Virus record (IMG/VR): IMGVR_UViG_3300025097_000010
Span: 1-47,294 of that record
DNA length: 47,294 nt
DNA from: a virus
Strand: one strand, 5' to 3'
A model generated the notes under the pieces. The model was given only the letters and a program-made list of their open reading frames with translations, did not search any database and was not told where the DNA came from. Shown piece by piece: positions 12,828-22,900 of this stretch (positions are counted from its first letter, which is position 1; each line of letters begins with the position of its first letter). Both the position numbers and the translations under genes were made by a program.

Positions 12828-13015
12828 CACGTCTTTTAAAGATACATCTCTGGAAATATGGATTCCAGATATTTTTCCTATTTATATTCGGAATCGGCGG
12901 GATGTATGAGATAGATAAACATGGTGATTACTTCCAGGTAACAGTTAATATATGGAAGTTCACCGTAACATTACAACTAGGAACAGCAGAACATGAACAG
13001 AACAAGAGGAGCTAA
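12824..13015 (+). CDS. Small membrane protein, 63 aa
   Basis: ATG 12824 overlaps the helicase stop (ATGA). A hydrophobic segment at residues about 12-28 (FQIFFLFIFGIGGMYEI) predicts one membrane helix, followed by a beta-like region (YFQVTVNIWKFTVTLQL). It overlaps the next gene by 23 bases. No family is recognised; it may tether replication proteins or be unrelated. Confidence 0.6.
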   Translation: MTRLLKIHLWKYGFQIFFLFIFGIGGMYEIDKHGDYFQVTVNIWKFTVTLQLGTAEHEQNKRS

Positions 13016-13226
13016 CCCAATAAGACAAGAGTCGCAGGAGAAATCTATTCTTCGGATGTTACAAAACGGAGGACGGATTAACCCTAGAATGGCTCTAGAC
13101 CAGTTTGGTTGTATGCGACTTGCTGCTATTATCCACTTATTAAAGAAGAAGGGCAGCAATATCAAAACAACCAGAGTTAACCGTGGAAGAACTACTTTCG
13201 CAGAATATGAGATGATACAGTCATGA
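12993..13226 (+). CDS. Helix-turn-helix DNA-binding protein, 77 aa
   Basis: The sequence SILRMLQNGGRINPRMALDQ followed by FGCMRLAAIIHLLKKKG is a winged helix-turn-helix of the small phage type (HTH_39-like): a first helix, ggrInp turn, recognition helix around residues 35-50 and a basic wing (IKTTRVNRGR). It probably regulates phage or host transcription or helps replication initiation. It overlaps both neighbours. Its length is normal for the family. Confidence 0.75.
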   Translation: MNRTRGANPIRQESQEKSILRMLQNGGRINPRMALDQFGCMRLAAIIHLLKKKGSNIKTTRVNRGRTTFAEYEMIQS

Positions 13227-13444
13227 AAAGCCTATTTTATCCATTCTGGAGAAAGAAACGGAAAAAGAAATCCTATAAACCCAATGCTAATTCGCATATA
13301 TATTCTCTAAGCAAACAAGTTAATGACCTCAGAGAAGAATATTATGAGGCAAATGAGAAGATAAGAGAATTAGCCAAAGCAAGTCATTTAAGATGGGAAG
13401 AGGGTTTTGTCCCAGACACAAAGGAATGGAAAAAAGATAAATAG
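13223..13444 (+). CDS. Coiled-coil basic protein, 73 aa
   Basis: It starts within the previous stop (ATGA). The N-terminus is highly basic (FWRKKRKKKSYKP), then residues 28-55 have coiled-coil periodicity (QVNDLREEYYEANEKIREL). The C-terminus is acidic and Trp-containing. It may bind nucleic acid as a dimer. No family is recognised. Its stop touches the start of the HNH gene. Confidence 0.6.
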   Translation: MKSLFYPFWRKKRKKKSYKPNANSHIYSLSKQVNDLREEYYEANEKIRELAKASHLRWEEGFVPDTKEWKKDK

Positions 13445-13881
13445 TGTCAACCAGGGAACAATTTGAGCCTGTATTGAAAGAGCTACACGGCAATTTTTGG
13501 AAAAAGGTGTATTCCAAACTTTCCAGAAAGATGTCAGCTTTAAAATCTAGTCTCAAGAAAAGGTCGCAAGAAAATGAAGTGGAATTTAACATCACACTTG
13601 ATGAAATCAAGAAGATGTTCTTAAAGGTGTACGGTAAAGAATGTCACTACTGTAATAAGCAGCTTACATTCCGCAATATTGCTTGCGACCACATTGTTCC
13701 CTTAAATAAAGGAGGCCCATCAGTAAGGTCAAATCTTCAGCTTATTTGTAAAACATGTAATACACGTAAGGGACCACTTAATGAAGAGGATTATTGCAAT
13801 ATAATTGACTGGGTTTCTAAACAGAAAGAAGAGATAAGAAACTATATAATGAGAAAGCTGGCTAAAGGAGGCCGCTATTAA
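13444..13881 (+). CDS. HNH endonuclease, 145 aa
   Basis: The HNH core is plain: CHYC zinc knuckle, then ACDHIVPLNKGG with the DH catalytic pair, NLQLICKTCN supplying the Asn and second Cys pair, and TRKG. HNH enzymes nick or cut DNA; in phages they act in packaging, homing or host DNA breakdown. This one lies in the replication block, far from the terminase, so homing or host-DNA degradation is more likely than packaging. The start is GTG 13444, overlapping the previous stop by one base. The N-terminal 50 residues are basic and helical. Confidence 0.9.
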   Translation: MSTREQFEPVLKELHGNFWKKVYSKLSRKMSALKSSLKKRSQENEVEFNITLDEIKKMFLKVYGKECHYCNKQLTFRNIACDHIVPLNKGGPSVRSNLQLICKTCNTRKGPLNEEDYCNIIDWVSKQKEEIRNYIMRKLAKGGRY

Positions 13882-14126
13882 TGGATGATATATGTACGAT
13901 TACTATCAAGTTCACAGAAGCAGAACTTATATGTTTAAATAATATGATTGAAACACACTTTGGAGCGCTAGGAGGGAACAAAGTAACAAAATTGGAAACT
14001 CAATTATATAAAGAATTGAATAAAATGCAACAACGAATAAAGAACGAAAGACATAAAGCAGCTATAGATAAAAAGATAGACCCCAAAAAAGAATACATCG
14101 AAAAGATTAAAGGCATAAGTCCATGA
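13881..14126 (+). CDS. Hypothetical helical protein, 81 aa
   Basis: ATG 13881 lies at the stop of the HNH gene (TAATG) behind AAAGGAGG. The protein begins with an acidic beta-like segment (DDICTITIKFTEAELICL) and continues as a charged helix (QLYKELNKMQQRIKNERH) with a basic C-terminus. It might dimerise through the helix. No motif is recognised. The structured element at 14141 follows directly. Confidence 0.6.
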   Translation: MDDICTITIKFTEAELICLNNMIETHFGALGGNKVTKLETQLYKELNKMQQRIKNERHKAAIDKKIDPKKEYIEKIKGISP

Positions 14127-14140
14127 CTTAGTTTAGACGT

Positions 14141-14234
14141 ATATTAACGGGGATTTAGCAGGCTAAGTACGTTATGGTTGTTCGTGGTTGGATAAATAAT
14201 GACAGAAATAGGCAAGTGAGGTCTCCGTTAATAT
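14141..14234 (+). ncRNA. Structured RNA closing over the next start codon
   Basis: ATATTAACGGGGA (14141-14153) pairs over 13 positions (one G-U) with TCTCCGTTAATAT (14222-14234), enclosing 68 bases. The 3' arm overlaps ATG 14233 of the next gene. The stem could hide the start codon and adjacent GAGG (14218-14221), so this may be a translational switch or a small RNA processed from the operon. A small TTAG/CTAA hairpin lies inside (14155-14166). Confidence 0.55.
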
Positions 14235-14457
14235 GAATAGATACAGCAGTTATACATCAGAATACAAGCCCTCAGAGATTTACGAACAACGTATATCCCA
14301 AAATGTCCGTAAAATACTACGAGAAGATTTCGAAGTCTTTGAAAGAGTTGGTGGACAAACAATAGAAGAAGACTATGAAGACGAAATAACTAAGGCATTC
14401 GACTATCTAAAAGACGCATTTGACTATAATTACGAGGCAGATTATGAAGACTACTAG
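14233..14457 (+). CDS. Acidic, Tyr-rich hypothetical protein, 74 aa
   Basis: Its ATG lies within the 3' arm of a 13-bp RNA stem, so translation may be regulated. The protein is very acidic and tyrosine-rich (EDYEDEITKAFDYLKD, then YEADYEDY), reminiscent of DNA-mimic inhibitors, although that is only a composition argument. It overlaps the next gene by 14 bases. No family is recognised. Confidence 0.6.
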   Translation: MNRYSSYTSEYKPSEIYEQRISQNVRKILREDFEVFERVGGQTIEEDYEDEITKAFDYLKDAFDYNYEADYEDY

Positions 14458-14686
14458 GGAAAAGGAAAAGGTAGCTCATAAAAACTGTGCTAATTATAGT
14501 AATGGGAAGTGCCTTGGTGTTGAAATGAGAGTAAAGGGGAAACCTGGACGTAAAGTCAGGGTTGGCATAAGAATTGAAGAAACGAAAGTTGGGAAACTTT
14601 GTCTAGATATGGTTGATACATGTGAGTATTTCGACTATATCGTTAGTCCCAATAGCCTTAAATCCCCTTTGAGGCGGCGCTCCTGA
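14444..14686 (+). CDS. Cys-cluster hypothetical protein, 80 aa
   Basis: I chose ATG 14444 (MKTTREKEKVAHKNC) behind GAGG. Cys residues in CANYSNGKC and CLDMVDTCEYF form two pairs with equal seven-residue spacing that could bind zinc. The C-terminal region is basic (SLKSPLRRRS). It is the last + strand gene, directly before the strong terminator. Function is unknown. Confidence 0.6.
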   Translation: MKTTREKEKVAHKNCANYSNGKCLGVEMRVKGKPGRKVRVGIRIEETKVGKLCLDMVDTCEYFDYIVSPNSLKSPLRRRS

Positions 14687-14708
14687 GAAATCGGGAGCGT
14701 TTTTTTTT
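14678..14708 (+). terminator. Strong intrinsic terminator ending + strand block
   Basis: CGCTCCTGA (14678-14686) pairs with TCGGGAGCG (14691-14699) through nine pairs with a GAAA tetraloop, followed by nine Ts (14700-14708). It separates the converging early and late blocks. The hairpin stem overlaps the last codons of the 80-aa gene. Confidence 0.9.
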
Positions 14709-14721
14709 ATATAACAATTAC

Positions 14722-14961
14722 TTAAGTGGCGATTTTCTTGATATTCTCTTCTCTATAGCCACATTGTTTAGGAACATTAACATAGCCAAGTGGAATTTCA
14801 TAGGCATAGCAACAATGCCATGGTCTCAATTTGTCCCTGGTCTTATAGATAAAACATTTATTATTTTTCATAAGGTACTTACACTTTTCCCCAGTTTCAG
14901 GATTATAACAACAAGCTGCACACTGAGTACATAGAGATTCATCAAGATAGTTAACAGCCAT
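14722..14961 (-). CDS. YkgJ-like cysteine-cluster protein, 79 aa
   Basis: The Cys pattern CTQCAACC near the N-terminus, CKYL, CFIYKTRDKLRPWHC and a final QCGY matches the YkgJ/UPF0153 family of putative Zn- or Fe-S-binding proteins, which are mainly of unknown role. The family is common in bacteria and sometimes in phages. Here it is the promoter-distal gene of the late block, sharing its start with the end of the membrane gene upstream (TAATG). No partner suggests a specific task. Confidence 0.75.
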   Translation of the reverse strand: MAVNYLDESLCTQCAACCYNPETGEKCKYLMKNNKCFIYKTRDKLRPWHCCYAYEIPLGYVNVPKQCGYREENIKKIAT

Positions 14962-15146
14962 TAAAAATGCTGCGTTGGTTTCCTATAAGACTTTCTGGCT
15001 AAATATTGACATATATATATAACTAAAACAATTCCAAGTACTAAAATCCCATCAAGGAAAGAGTTTCCCGTATCAGCCTCAATTGCTCCAATAGGAGTTT
15101 CAATTCTTACTTTTGGCTGAAGGATTATAAGGGAGTCGTTATCCAT
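14961..15146 (-). CDS. Small membrane protein, 61 aa
   Basis: One hydrophobic helix lies at residues about 30-48 (FLDGILVLGIVLVIYICQYL), with a polar N-terminal half and a basic tail (ARKSYRKPTQHF). It lies between the virion-like 421-aa gene and the YkgJ-like gene. It could be a late membrane protein or a minor virion component; nothing is diagnostic. Confidence 0.6.
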   Translation of the reverse strand: MDNDSLIILQPKVRIETPIGAIEADTGNSFLDGILVLGIVLVIYICQYLARKSYRKPTQHF

Positions 15147-15155
15147 AGCTATAAT

Positions 15156-16421
15156 TTACATCCTAAAAAGAGCTTTTCTTCCTATTTTAAATGCAAGTTT
15201 CTTTAATAATTCTTTACTATGCTTACTAGCTTTCCCGTATTCCTTCAGACTTAATGACTTTACAAGCCTCTTCCTTCTTCCTATTCTTGCAAAGTCTTCG
15301 GCTTTCATAGACTTTCCTGCAGTCGTACTGTGAGCTATATTAAAATGGACACGTTTCTGGAGAGCTCCTGTCCCTTTTCCAAGGACATCATATCTATCGC
15401 TTATTAATATATCACGATGTAGTTTGCCATATCTGCTTTTCCAAACTTTAACATCAGCATTAACACCACCAGAGAGATAATGGGGCTTATATCCAGGTGA
15501 AAAATTAATTAACAACTCACCATTAGGGCCAACTTTATAGTTTTGCATAAATCTTTTTAACTCATTCCTAATAGACTCAACCTGTGGGTGTAGTTTGTTA
15601 ACACCTCTTAATTCTGTACCCATCATCCCTAGTCTGTCTGCTGCAATCTTTTCAACAGCAGCTCTATTCCTCAAATCAACTCCAGAGTTCACAACGGACT
15701 CGGCCATTTTAAACATATGGTCTTTTGTTGCTGACTTTATTATCATAGCTTTATCAGCACCTATATTCCTAATATGGCTAACACTAGCCTTAACATCTCC
15801 ATGTAAACCCCATTGAGCACCAACAGACTCTCTCCCCTTAAAGATATTCTTTATATCCGTTTGTACAGGAGATGAAAGACCAGATTCTCTTAATACTCTT
15901 TTATTATATTTTCTACCCATTGTATAATTAACCATTTCAGTTTTTAGTTTTTCATGCCTCAATTTTCTTAAAGCAGCTCCTCTTCCGTAAGGTTCATCAA
16001 TTAGTCCAGCATTCCATCTTTGTTCAATCTTGTAAGCCTCTGAAGCATGTACCAATTCAGCAGGAGTTTTGAGACCTTCCTGGGACATAAACTTTTTAAC
16101 AAGATTGTATTTTTTATCAATTGGCATGTCCTTTGGAAAATGGCCAGGAAACCTTTTAATGAATTTGTCCATCTCATCTTTCCAGTTTTTACGAACATGA
16201 TGCATAAACAATCCACGTTTATTAGCACCTTTGTCATAAAATCCTTCTATTATAGTACTTGTGCGAGATGCTAATGGGGCTATTAGCTGTGGAAGTCCAG
16301 AATACCTTGTGCCATGAACTGCACCGTAGACTCCAGCAGCCCCTAATAGGCCATATTTGCCAGCATCTGCTATCTCATCTCCACTTATAACTGGTATGAG
16401 GTTTTTATCTCCAAAAGCCAT
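15156..16421 (-). CDS. Putative internal virion protein, 421 aa
   Basis: The N-terminus has a Gly/Ala-rich weakly hydrophobic patch (YGLLGAAGVYGAVHG). The rest is basic and helical, with a strongly basic end (KELLKKLAFKIGRKALFRM). This composition and its place next to the giant internal protein suggest a DNA-associated virion or ejection protein. No enzymatic motif is visible. The 86-base gap to the upstream 160-aa gene (16422-16507) holds only a T/A-rich leader. Confidence 0.55.
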   Translation of the reverse strand: MAFGDKNLIPVISGDEIADAGKYGLLGAAGVYGAVHGTRYSGLPQLIAPLASRTSTIIEGFYDKGANKRGLFMHHVRKNWKDEMDKFIKRFPGHFPKDMPIDKKYNLVKKFMSQEGLKTPAELVHASEAYKIEQRWNAGLIDEPYGRGAALRKLRHEKLKTEMVNYTMGRKYNKRVLRESGLSSPVQTDIKNIFKGRESVGAQWGLHGDVKASVSHIRNIGADKAMIIKSATKDHMFKMAESVVNSGVDLRNRAAVEKIAADRLGMMGTELRGVNKLHPQVESIRNELKRFMQNYKVGPNGELLINFSPGYKPHYLSGGVNADVKVWKSRYGKLHRDILISDRYDVLGKGTGALQKRVHFNIAHSTTAGKSMKAEDFARIGRRKRLVKSLSLKEYGKASKHSKELLKKLAFKIGRKALFRM

Positions 16422-16507
16422 TTCTAAAAATTATCCCAAAATCTAAATTCGGTTTTTAGCGTTTTTTTTCAACAAGCACTGCATAAGGATAGGAAACCCA
16501 AACTAAT

Positions 16508-16990
16508 TTATTTTTTACCTTTAAGTTCATCAAAAAATGGATTATCAGGTCTCCAGCCCTTTACAACACGTTGTCTTTCTTGAGTCTCATCAAGAATTCT
16601 CCGTTCCTGTATCAATTGTTGCTTTCCTCCAGAATATTTAGGAGCATTTATTCCCATTTTTCTTGCATGTCTCTGCATCCATTCAGCAAAATCAGCTTCT
16701 CTAATTCCAAAACTTTGACGTGCTATAGTTGCTTCCTGGATTGAATTCTTAACAAGTTCTGCCTGTAATGGATTTGCAGTTGCAAAGCCACGGGCATTCT
16801 CCGTAAAGCCAGCAAGAACATCGTCTGCAGTACTTACTGTTATTGCATTGCCTTTTGCTACCTTATTAGTAGCCATTTTAATAAGTTTCGCTGGGGTCTT
16901 TCCCTGCCTTGCAGCTACTTCTTCTATCATTGCTATGCCTTGCTTAGACGATGTCCATCCAAGTATTCTCTTTGCTATTGCCATTTTCAC
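16508..16990 (-). CDS. Hypothetical virion-associated protein, 160 aa
   Basis: It starts within the stop of the giant gene (ATGA overlap), so translation is coupled. The protein is helical, Ala- and Gln-rich (NPLQAELVKNSIQEATIARQ) and basic, ending DELKGKK, with no membrane segment or catalytic motif. Coupling to the 3117-aa protein suggests it is packaged with it or assists its incorporation. No family is recognised. Confidence 0.6.
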   Translation of the reverse strand: MKMAIAKRILGWTSSKQGIAMIEEVAARQGKTPAKLIKMATNKVAKGNAITVSTADDVLAGFTENARGFATANPLQAELVKNSIQEATIARQSFGIREADFAEWMQRHARKMGINAPKYSGGKQQLIQERRILDETQERQRVVKGWRPDNPFFDELKGKK

Positions 16991-19900
16991 GATAGAAGTC
17001 CTTTCGGTCTTAATTTTTCTTTCTTTTTTTCTTTACTTAGTTCACGGGAGAACTGCTGGTAGGGAAGACCAGTCATCTTTTCAACTAAACGACTTGGATT
17101 TTCTATTGAACCCTTTATATCTCTAGCAAATCTACCGCCTGGGAACATACTCCAAATGTAATAACCACTTAACTTAGAGTAATCATCTGTAACTATCCCT
17201 TTAAATAAGGGAGGGAGTATCCTAAGGGCTGGGGGCGTTACCATTTGTAGAGGCTGCAAAGGATATGGATATGACCCAAAGAACGCTCTCTCCCTTTCTT
17301 TATCATCTCCAAACATAAGGTCAGCAAAATCCTGGAACCAATTATAAGGAGCTGGCAGTGCATTCTCGAAGAGGGAATACATAAACACGGAACCAAGTGA
17401 TAACATCATGAGGTCTGCAACTGCCAGCCGCTTATATCTTTCAAATTCTTGTGAACCTTCACGCCATCCATATATTTCAGCATTTCTTAATACCTGATTT
17501 CTAAACCTAACAGAGTTCCATGCCCAGAGCTGGAACCTAGTCATTACTTTACCAGTAGTTGTAGCTGCAAACATTGGTCTATGAGGAGCACTATATAAAA
17601 ACTGTGTACCCTTTACCCCCTTCTTGGCAAATTCAACAAGATGAGGATGGTCAAATTTATATGCAGCACCAAAATGGTCTTTTGCCTGTAGATAATGAGA
17701 AACAAATGCACTCCTACGCAATAGACGTTCCGGCTTTCTCATAAAGATAGCTGCTTTATCAAGCATTGATTCAGTTATCCCATGCTTTTTAGCAATACTT
17801 AATAGGGATACATCTTCTAATTCAGGGTCCTTTCTAATCTTTCCCGATGCTTCTTTTATAAATTTCTGCCATCTATGGCTTTTAAGTTGTGGGTTTATAT
17901 CTGCCTCGTACCTCATAAACTCTTCAATCACACCATGGCTATGTACCCAGCTATCCACATCCTTCATACTTTCCCAGTTAGGATTGAGATGTCTTTTTAA
18001 ATATCCAAACTTATGAGAATTCTTAAAATTATCAAAACCAGTTGAAACCAAAGTATGAACTGAACCACCGTAAAGGTTAGCAATGCTGAACTTAGGGTGC
18101 ATGAGAAGTGATGCTAATTGGTACTTTGCTTCAAGATTTCCCCAGGCTGCAAGCTGTCCAGCATCAAACCCTTTCAGCTCTTCTGGTAGTCTTTCATCCT
18201 GTCTTAATCCAAATTTTTTAGCTATACTATTCATCCTTTTTAATACAATCCTTTTTAATACAGTGCTGTCGGCGAACCATGCATAAGGAGTTCCCTTTAT
18301 TTTCATCAAAGGATTATTCATTACGCGAGGAGGTATTTTACTTGGGTATCCCATAGCCCCCTGAACATAAAGGTTGTAGAAATCAACCCATGCTAATGTC
18401 ATATCTGGGTTAGAGTATTTCTTTAGGTTTTTATACATAAAGTCAGTTATTGCTGTCTTTGAGGCTACTTGAGCAACCAGTCTATAGTAAGTATCAAGGA
18501 CATCTTTCATATAACTTTCATATATCTCAGGAGCAACTCTCCAACCTGGGATATGTGCTGACCTAGAGTGCTGACTTCCAACCCTTTGGTTAGCATGGAA
18601 CCATCTAATTCCTTTTTCGCTTTCTTTCTTTCCTTCAGCTATCTCTCTATGAGCAGTGTCTAAATGTTTATAAGTATCTTCCATTGGGTCAACAGACAGC
18701 CAGTCCCCTGTTAATTGCCTATGATGGAAGCTTAATTTCTTTACCTCATCAATCCTATCTTTCTCAGTCATTGAACCATCATTATTAACCAAGTCAAGGG
18801 CTCTCTTAATAGCTTCACTTGCACTTTTCCTATCAAGAGCTTTATGAGGGTAGTATGCATTAAAGGGAAGCTGTTGAGTATCCTGTATCTCTAAGTTCTC
18901 CCTGAGCATTGGTACATCTTTCCTTAATTCTTTTGGAAGCTGACTCATTGCAATTCTTTTTGCTATTTTTCTCATACCATCAATGCCAACTCCAATATCA
19001 AATCTTTTCCCATATTTCCAGCTCTTCTCTAGGTCAGCCATAAATCTTTTACGTAATTTAATTAAGCCATGTAAACTTCCGTCATCTATCTTTATGTACT
19101 CGTTAATTATCTCTTTATCCCCAGTAAGCCATCTATGTATCTTCTCATTCCATTTCTCTACAATTTTACTTACATCATTTGCTATTTCTCTCCCCGTCAT
19201 CTTCTTTCCTACTGGTACACCGTCTTTCCCTGGGAGCATAACAAGAAATTCTTTATGTTTTAAATTCTTCCAGTCAGTTTCTTTTTTTGACTTCCTTAAA
19301 TTATTGTCATAAACACTTTTATAGTAGGTGTATACGCCTGTACCTGCATACTGGTCCTTAAGAACCTTCATCATATTCATTTCATGTCTTCTTATGGCTA
19401 TATCATAAAGAGCATCTGCTTCTTCTATCCCCTTTAGATATGGGTCAAGGTCTGCATCAAGTAGCTTCTTCTCTTCTTCGAATGCCTGTGTAGACTGTTC
19501 CTGCGCTTTGTGAGATACGTTCATTAACTTTTCCATAAAAGAAACGGGAGTACGAACTTTACCTTCAATAATATTACCATACTTGTCCTTATAGGGTCTA
19601 CGTTCATCCATTAAGTTAAGTTCATATCTCAATAAGTCTCTACCAATAGCTTCTGGAAACATATTATAAAACCAACCAGATATTGCAGGCCCTTTCTTCA
19701 CATCGACTGGTCTGAATAACTTCTGGTACCAAGTGCCACCCCTTGCATCCTTAAACCATCTATCAAGAACCCTAAAATCTTCAAGGTCCATCTCGTTGAT
19801 ATCTTTCCCTGGCCTTCCCTGTCTGCCAAGTATTGACCTTACAAATCCATTTAAATCTCTTCCTATATCATTATGGTAATGGTCAAGATGCTCTTTAAGA

Positions 19901-22900
19901 GAAAGATAGACTTTCAAAGCTTCGCCTTTTAATGGAGCATCTTTTAGCCCAACAAAGGGGGCATATTCATCCAGATACTTTTGAGTTCTTTGGTCATAGT
20001 CTGATGCTTCAAATACGCTTCCATGAACCCTGTTACCTTCTTCATCAATAAGCGGGACCCTACGTCCAGCCATTGCAGCTTCTTCTTTAACTCTCTTTTG
20101 TGTTGCCTCACTTGGAATACTTGTTGTATAATTAAATAATGTTTTAAAATCCTCTACAAATCCTTTAACACTTCTATCGCTTACTGCTTTTGATGCAAAT
20201 CCTAAACGATTTACACTTGTGCTATCTACTTTCTTTCGGAGGTTCTCTACTTGCTGCTTCAGTTTCCAAGACTTTGGTATGTTCCCAGTCTTCCTAACCT
20301 TTTTCCATGCCTCCTCAATCTTGGCCAGTTCTTCATGTCTGCCTCTATTCATTGAGCCTAGTAACATAGCATCTAATAAGTCAGCTTCCTGTGCAGTCAT
20401 CTTGGGTACATATTTACCATTCTTAGGGTCTTTTATAAATCTTACTTGACCTAAAGCATTAGTTTCGTGTTCCCATTTCATCTGGTTAATCTTTAGATTG
20501 ATAGTATTCTGGTCAATCAAACTTGAGAAAGGCTTATCAGCTCCAGCTCTTTCCATGTATTCTACAAACTCACGTTCAGCATCAGTGAGGTCTTCTTTTG
20601 TGGGGTCTAATACCTTAGCTCTCCTTCTTGCCTGGAGATAAGAGAACCTTTTTAAGTTATCAGCTACCTCTGAAATCTCTTCAATGGTTGCCTCAGGAAG
20701 CCCTCGTGCAATATCGGCTATCCTAGCTGAGCTTACCATGTCGGACATATCATTTATAATATAATCTTCTGCTTTTCTAAGGATATCCCTAAGAAACCGT
20801 TCTCTCTGTACCATATCTTTAGGGTTATAGTATTCTTTATCTCCTTCTTTGATACTTAATTTATTATAAGCAGCAAAATCTGGGTGTTTAAGAGGGTCTT
20901 CTATCTTAGGGTCTAATAACTTACGAAGACTTGATTCTTCCCAAAGTTTTTTATTAAACACTAAGTCAATATATGCACCTTCCTTTACACGCATTGTACT
21001 CCTGCCAAGCAGGTCTCTGAGCCATTTGAAAGCACCTAAGTTATCTTCATGCCGACCATAAAGGTCACGTAAACGCTCCTTATCTATCCTTGCAAATATA
21101 TTATCTGTCCAGTCAATCCCTTTCATGTCAGCTGCTAGTTTTGGGATTAGGGTATTCCGCATATTCTCAGATAGACCCATTACAGGGTCCGTAACGGCAT
21201 CTACACGGGACTTTATCTCGTCAAAGGTCCATCTACGCCCCTCAGTTAAGTTACGGCCGTATAGGGCAGTATTCACCCCACCAAGCATCTGTGCAAGACC
21301 TTTACGTCTTAAATGATGAGTCAGCTTATACTTATATTGCTTATCAGTGTTCATTTCAGCACTCTTCTTCCTTAAATAAGTACGCTTACCGTCCTTATTC
21401 ACAGAGAAGACTTCCCATTTAAATGCAGTATTAGCAAGCTCGTCAAAGATAATATCCCTGCTTTTTAATCCAGCCTCATCCATAGGGTCAGATGCAAAGG
21501 ATACAATAGCCCTTGCTTTCCTGTTAAAAAGTTTAATATCTTCTGGTTTAGTCCTAGGAACCATCCTTATTATTGCATCAAAAGGATTCCGATTTTTGTC
21601 ATATAATACTGTTTCTGTCTCAACATATCCTTTTTTTGATGCTCTTGCAGCAGCGTATGCTGCACCCAACACGCTTCGTGTAACAACAGCAGGACCAAGT
21701 ATTGCTCTACCAGAAGTGGCTGCATTCGAAAAGAACTGTCTTCTCTGGGGACTATACTGGAGAACCTTCTCAGCGCGTTCTTTCTTTTTCTCCTGAGCAG
21801 GGGTCAATATAGGAGTCTCTGTAAATCTATCCCTAAAGGCAGCCTTGACAGCATTGGAAGACTCACCACCAAATTCATTTACTTGATTAGAATACATATC
21901 CTTCCAGCTTTTCTTAAATCCATTACCAGCTCCACCGCCAAAGAAACCAAACGCCTTATCACCATCAAGGTCTGCTCCCCCCAGAGCATCCATAGCCTCT
22001 TGTCGGAGCAAGATGCCATACCCGCCGACCTTTGTAAATCCACCAAAACGTATTCCCCTGGCTCCAGACATTGAATCCATAGGAACACGAACAATAACTC
22101 CCCTAAGTAGCTCTTCTATCTGAGGACGTATGCCCTTGAATCCGATCTTAGGAACAGGTGGCTTAGTAATTTTTGATATTCTATACTTATCGCCCACTAT
22201 CTTTTCAACTTTATAAGCTCCTTTTTCACCTTTCTTCCCAACTATGCCACCAGCACTAATGATTTTATCAAGATGAACAGCTCCGCTTACATTTCCTCTA
22301 ACAGGAATATCCATTTCAGTAAAAACAGCAGTATCTGTCTTCTTGGCTTTCGTCCATCTTTTAAACATCAAGTCAGCTACATTGATAGCAGATTTATCTC
22401 TCATGACTGGGTCTAAACCACTGCTTTGATACTCCTTAAAGACATCAAATAATGTACGGGTTCCCTTCCAATGCTCACTCCTAAGTAAAAGATTCTTATA
22501 ACCATCGTCAAGGAAGAACAGATTCTTATTTCTTTTCAAACGATGGGTCTGATATAACCCCTCAGGGTCATCTTGTCTTTCTCCACGCAGACCTATATCA
22601 AAAGGTCTCATCCTTGCACTGAAACTATTCCCAACCTCTGGTCTTGTAATTCTATGGACTACATAGTTTCTTATGGCCTGCATTCTATAGTCATGATTAA
22701 ACTTATGGAGCACGCCAAGTAAACTATCTTCGCTGAACTTCATAATTCTTTCGTGAACATTCAGCTGTTCACTAGCTTCTGTCATGGAATCCTTATATTC
22801 TTTGTTAGTCATATCTCCTTCGGAAACCATCTCTTCCATTATCGTTCGGTTAACCTTTTGTATCTTAGCATAAGCTGCATTAGAAAAGGCAACTGCATTA

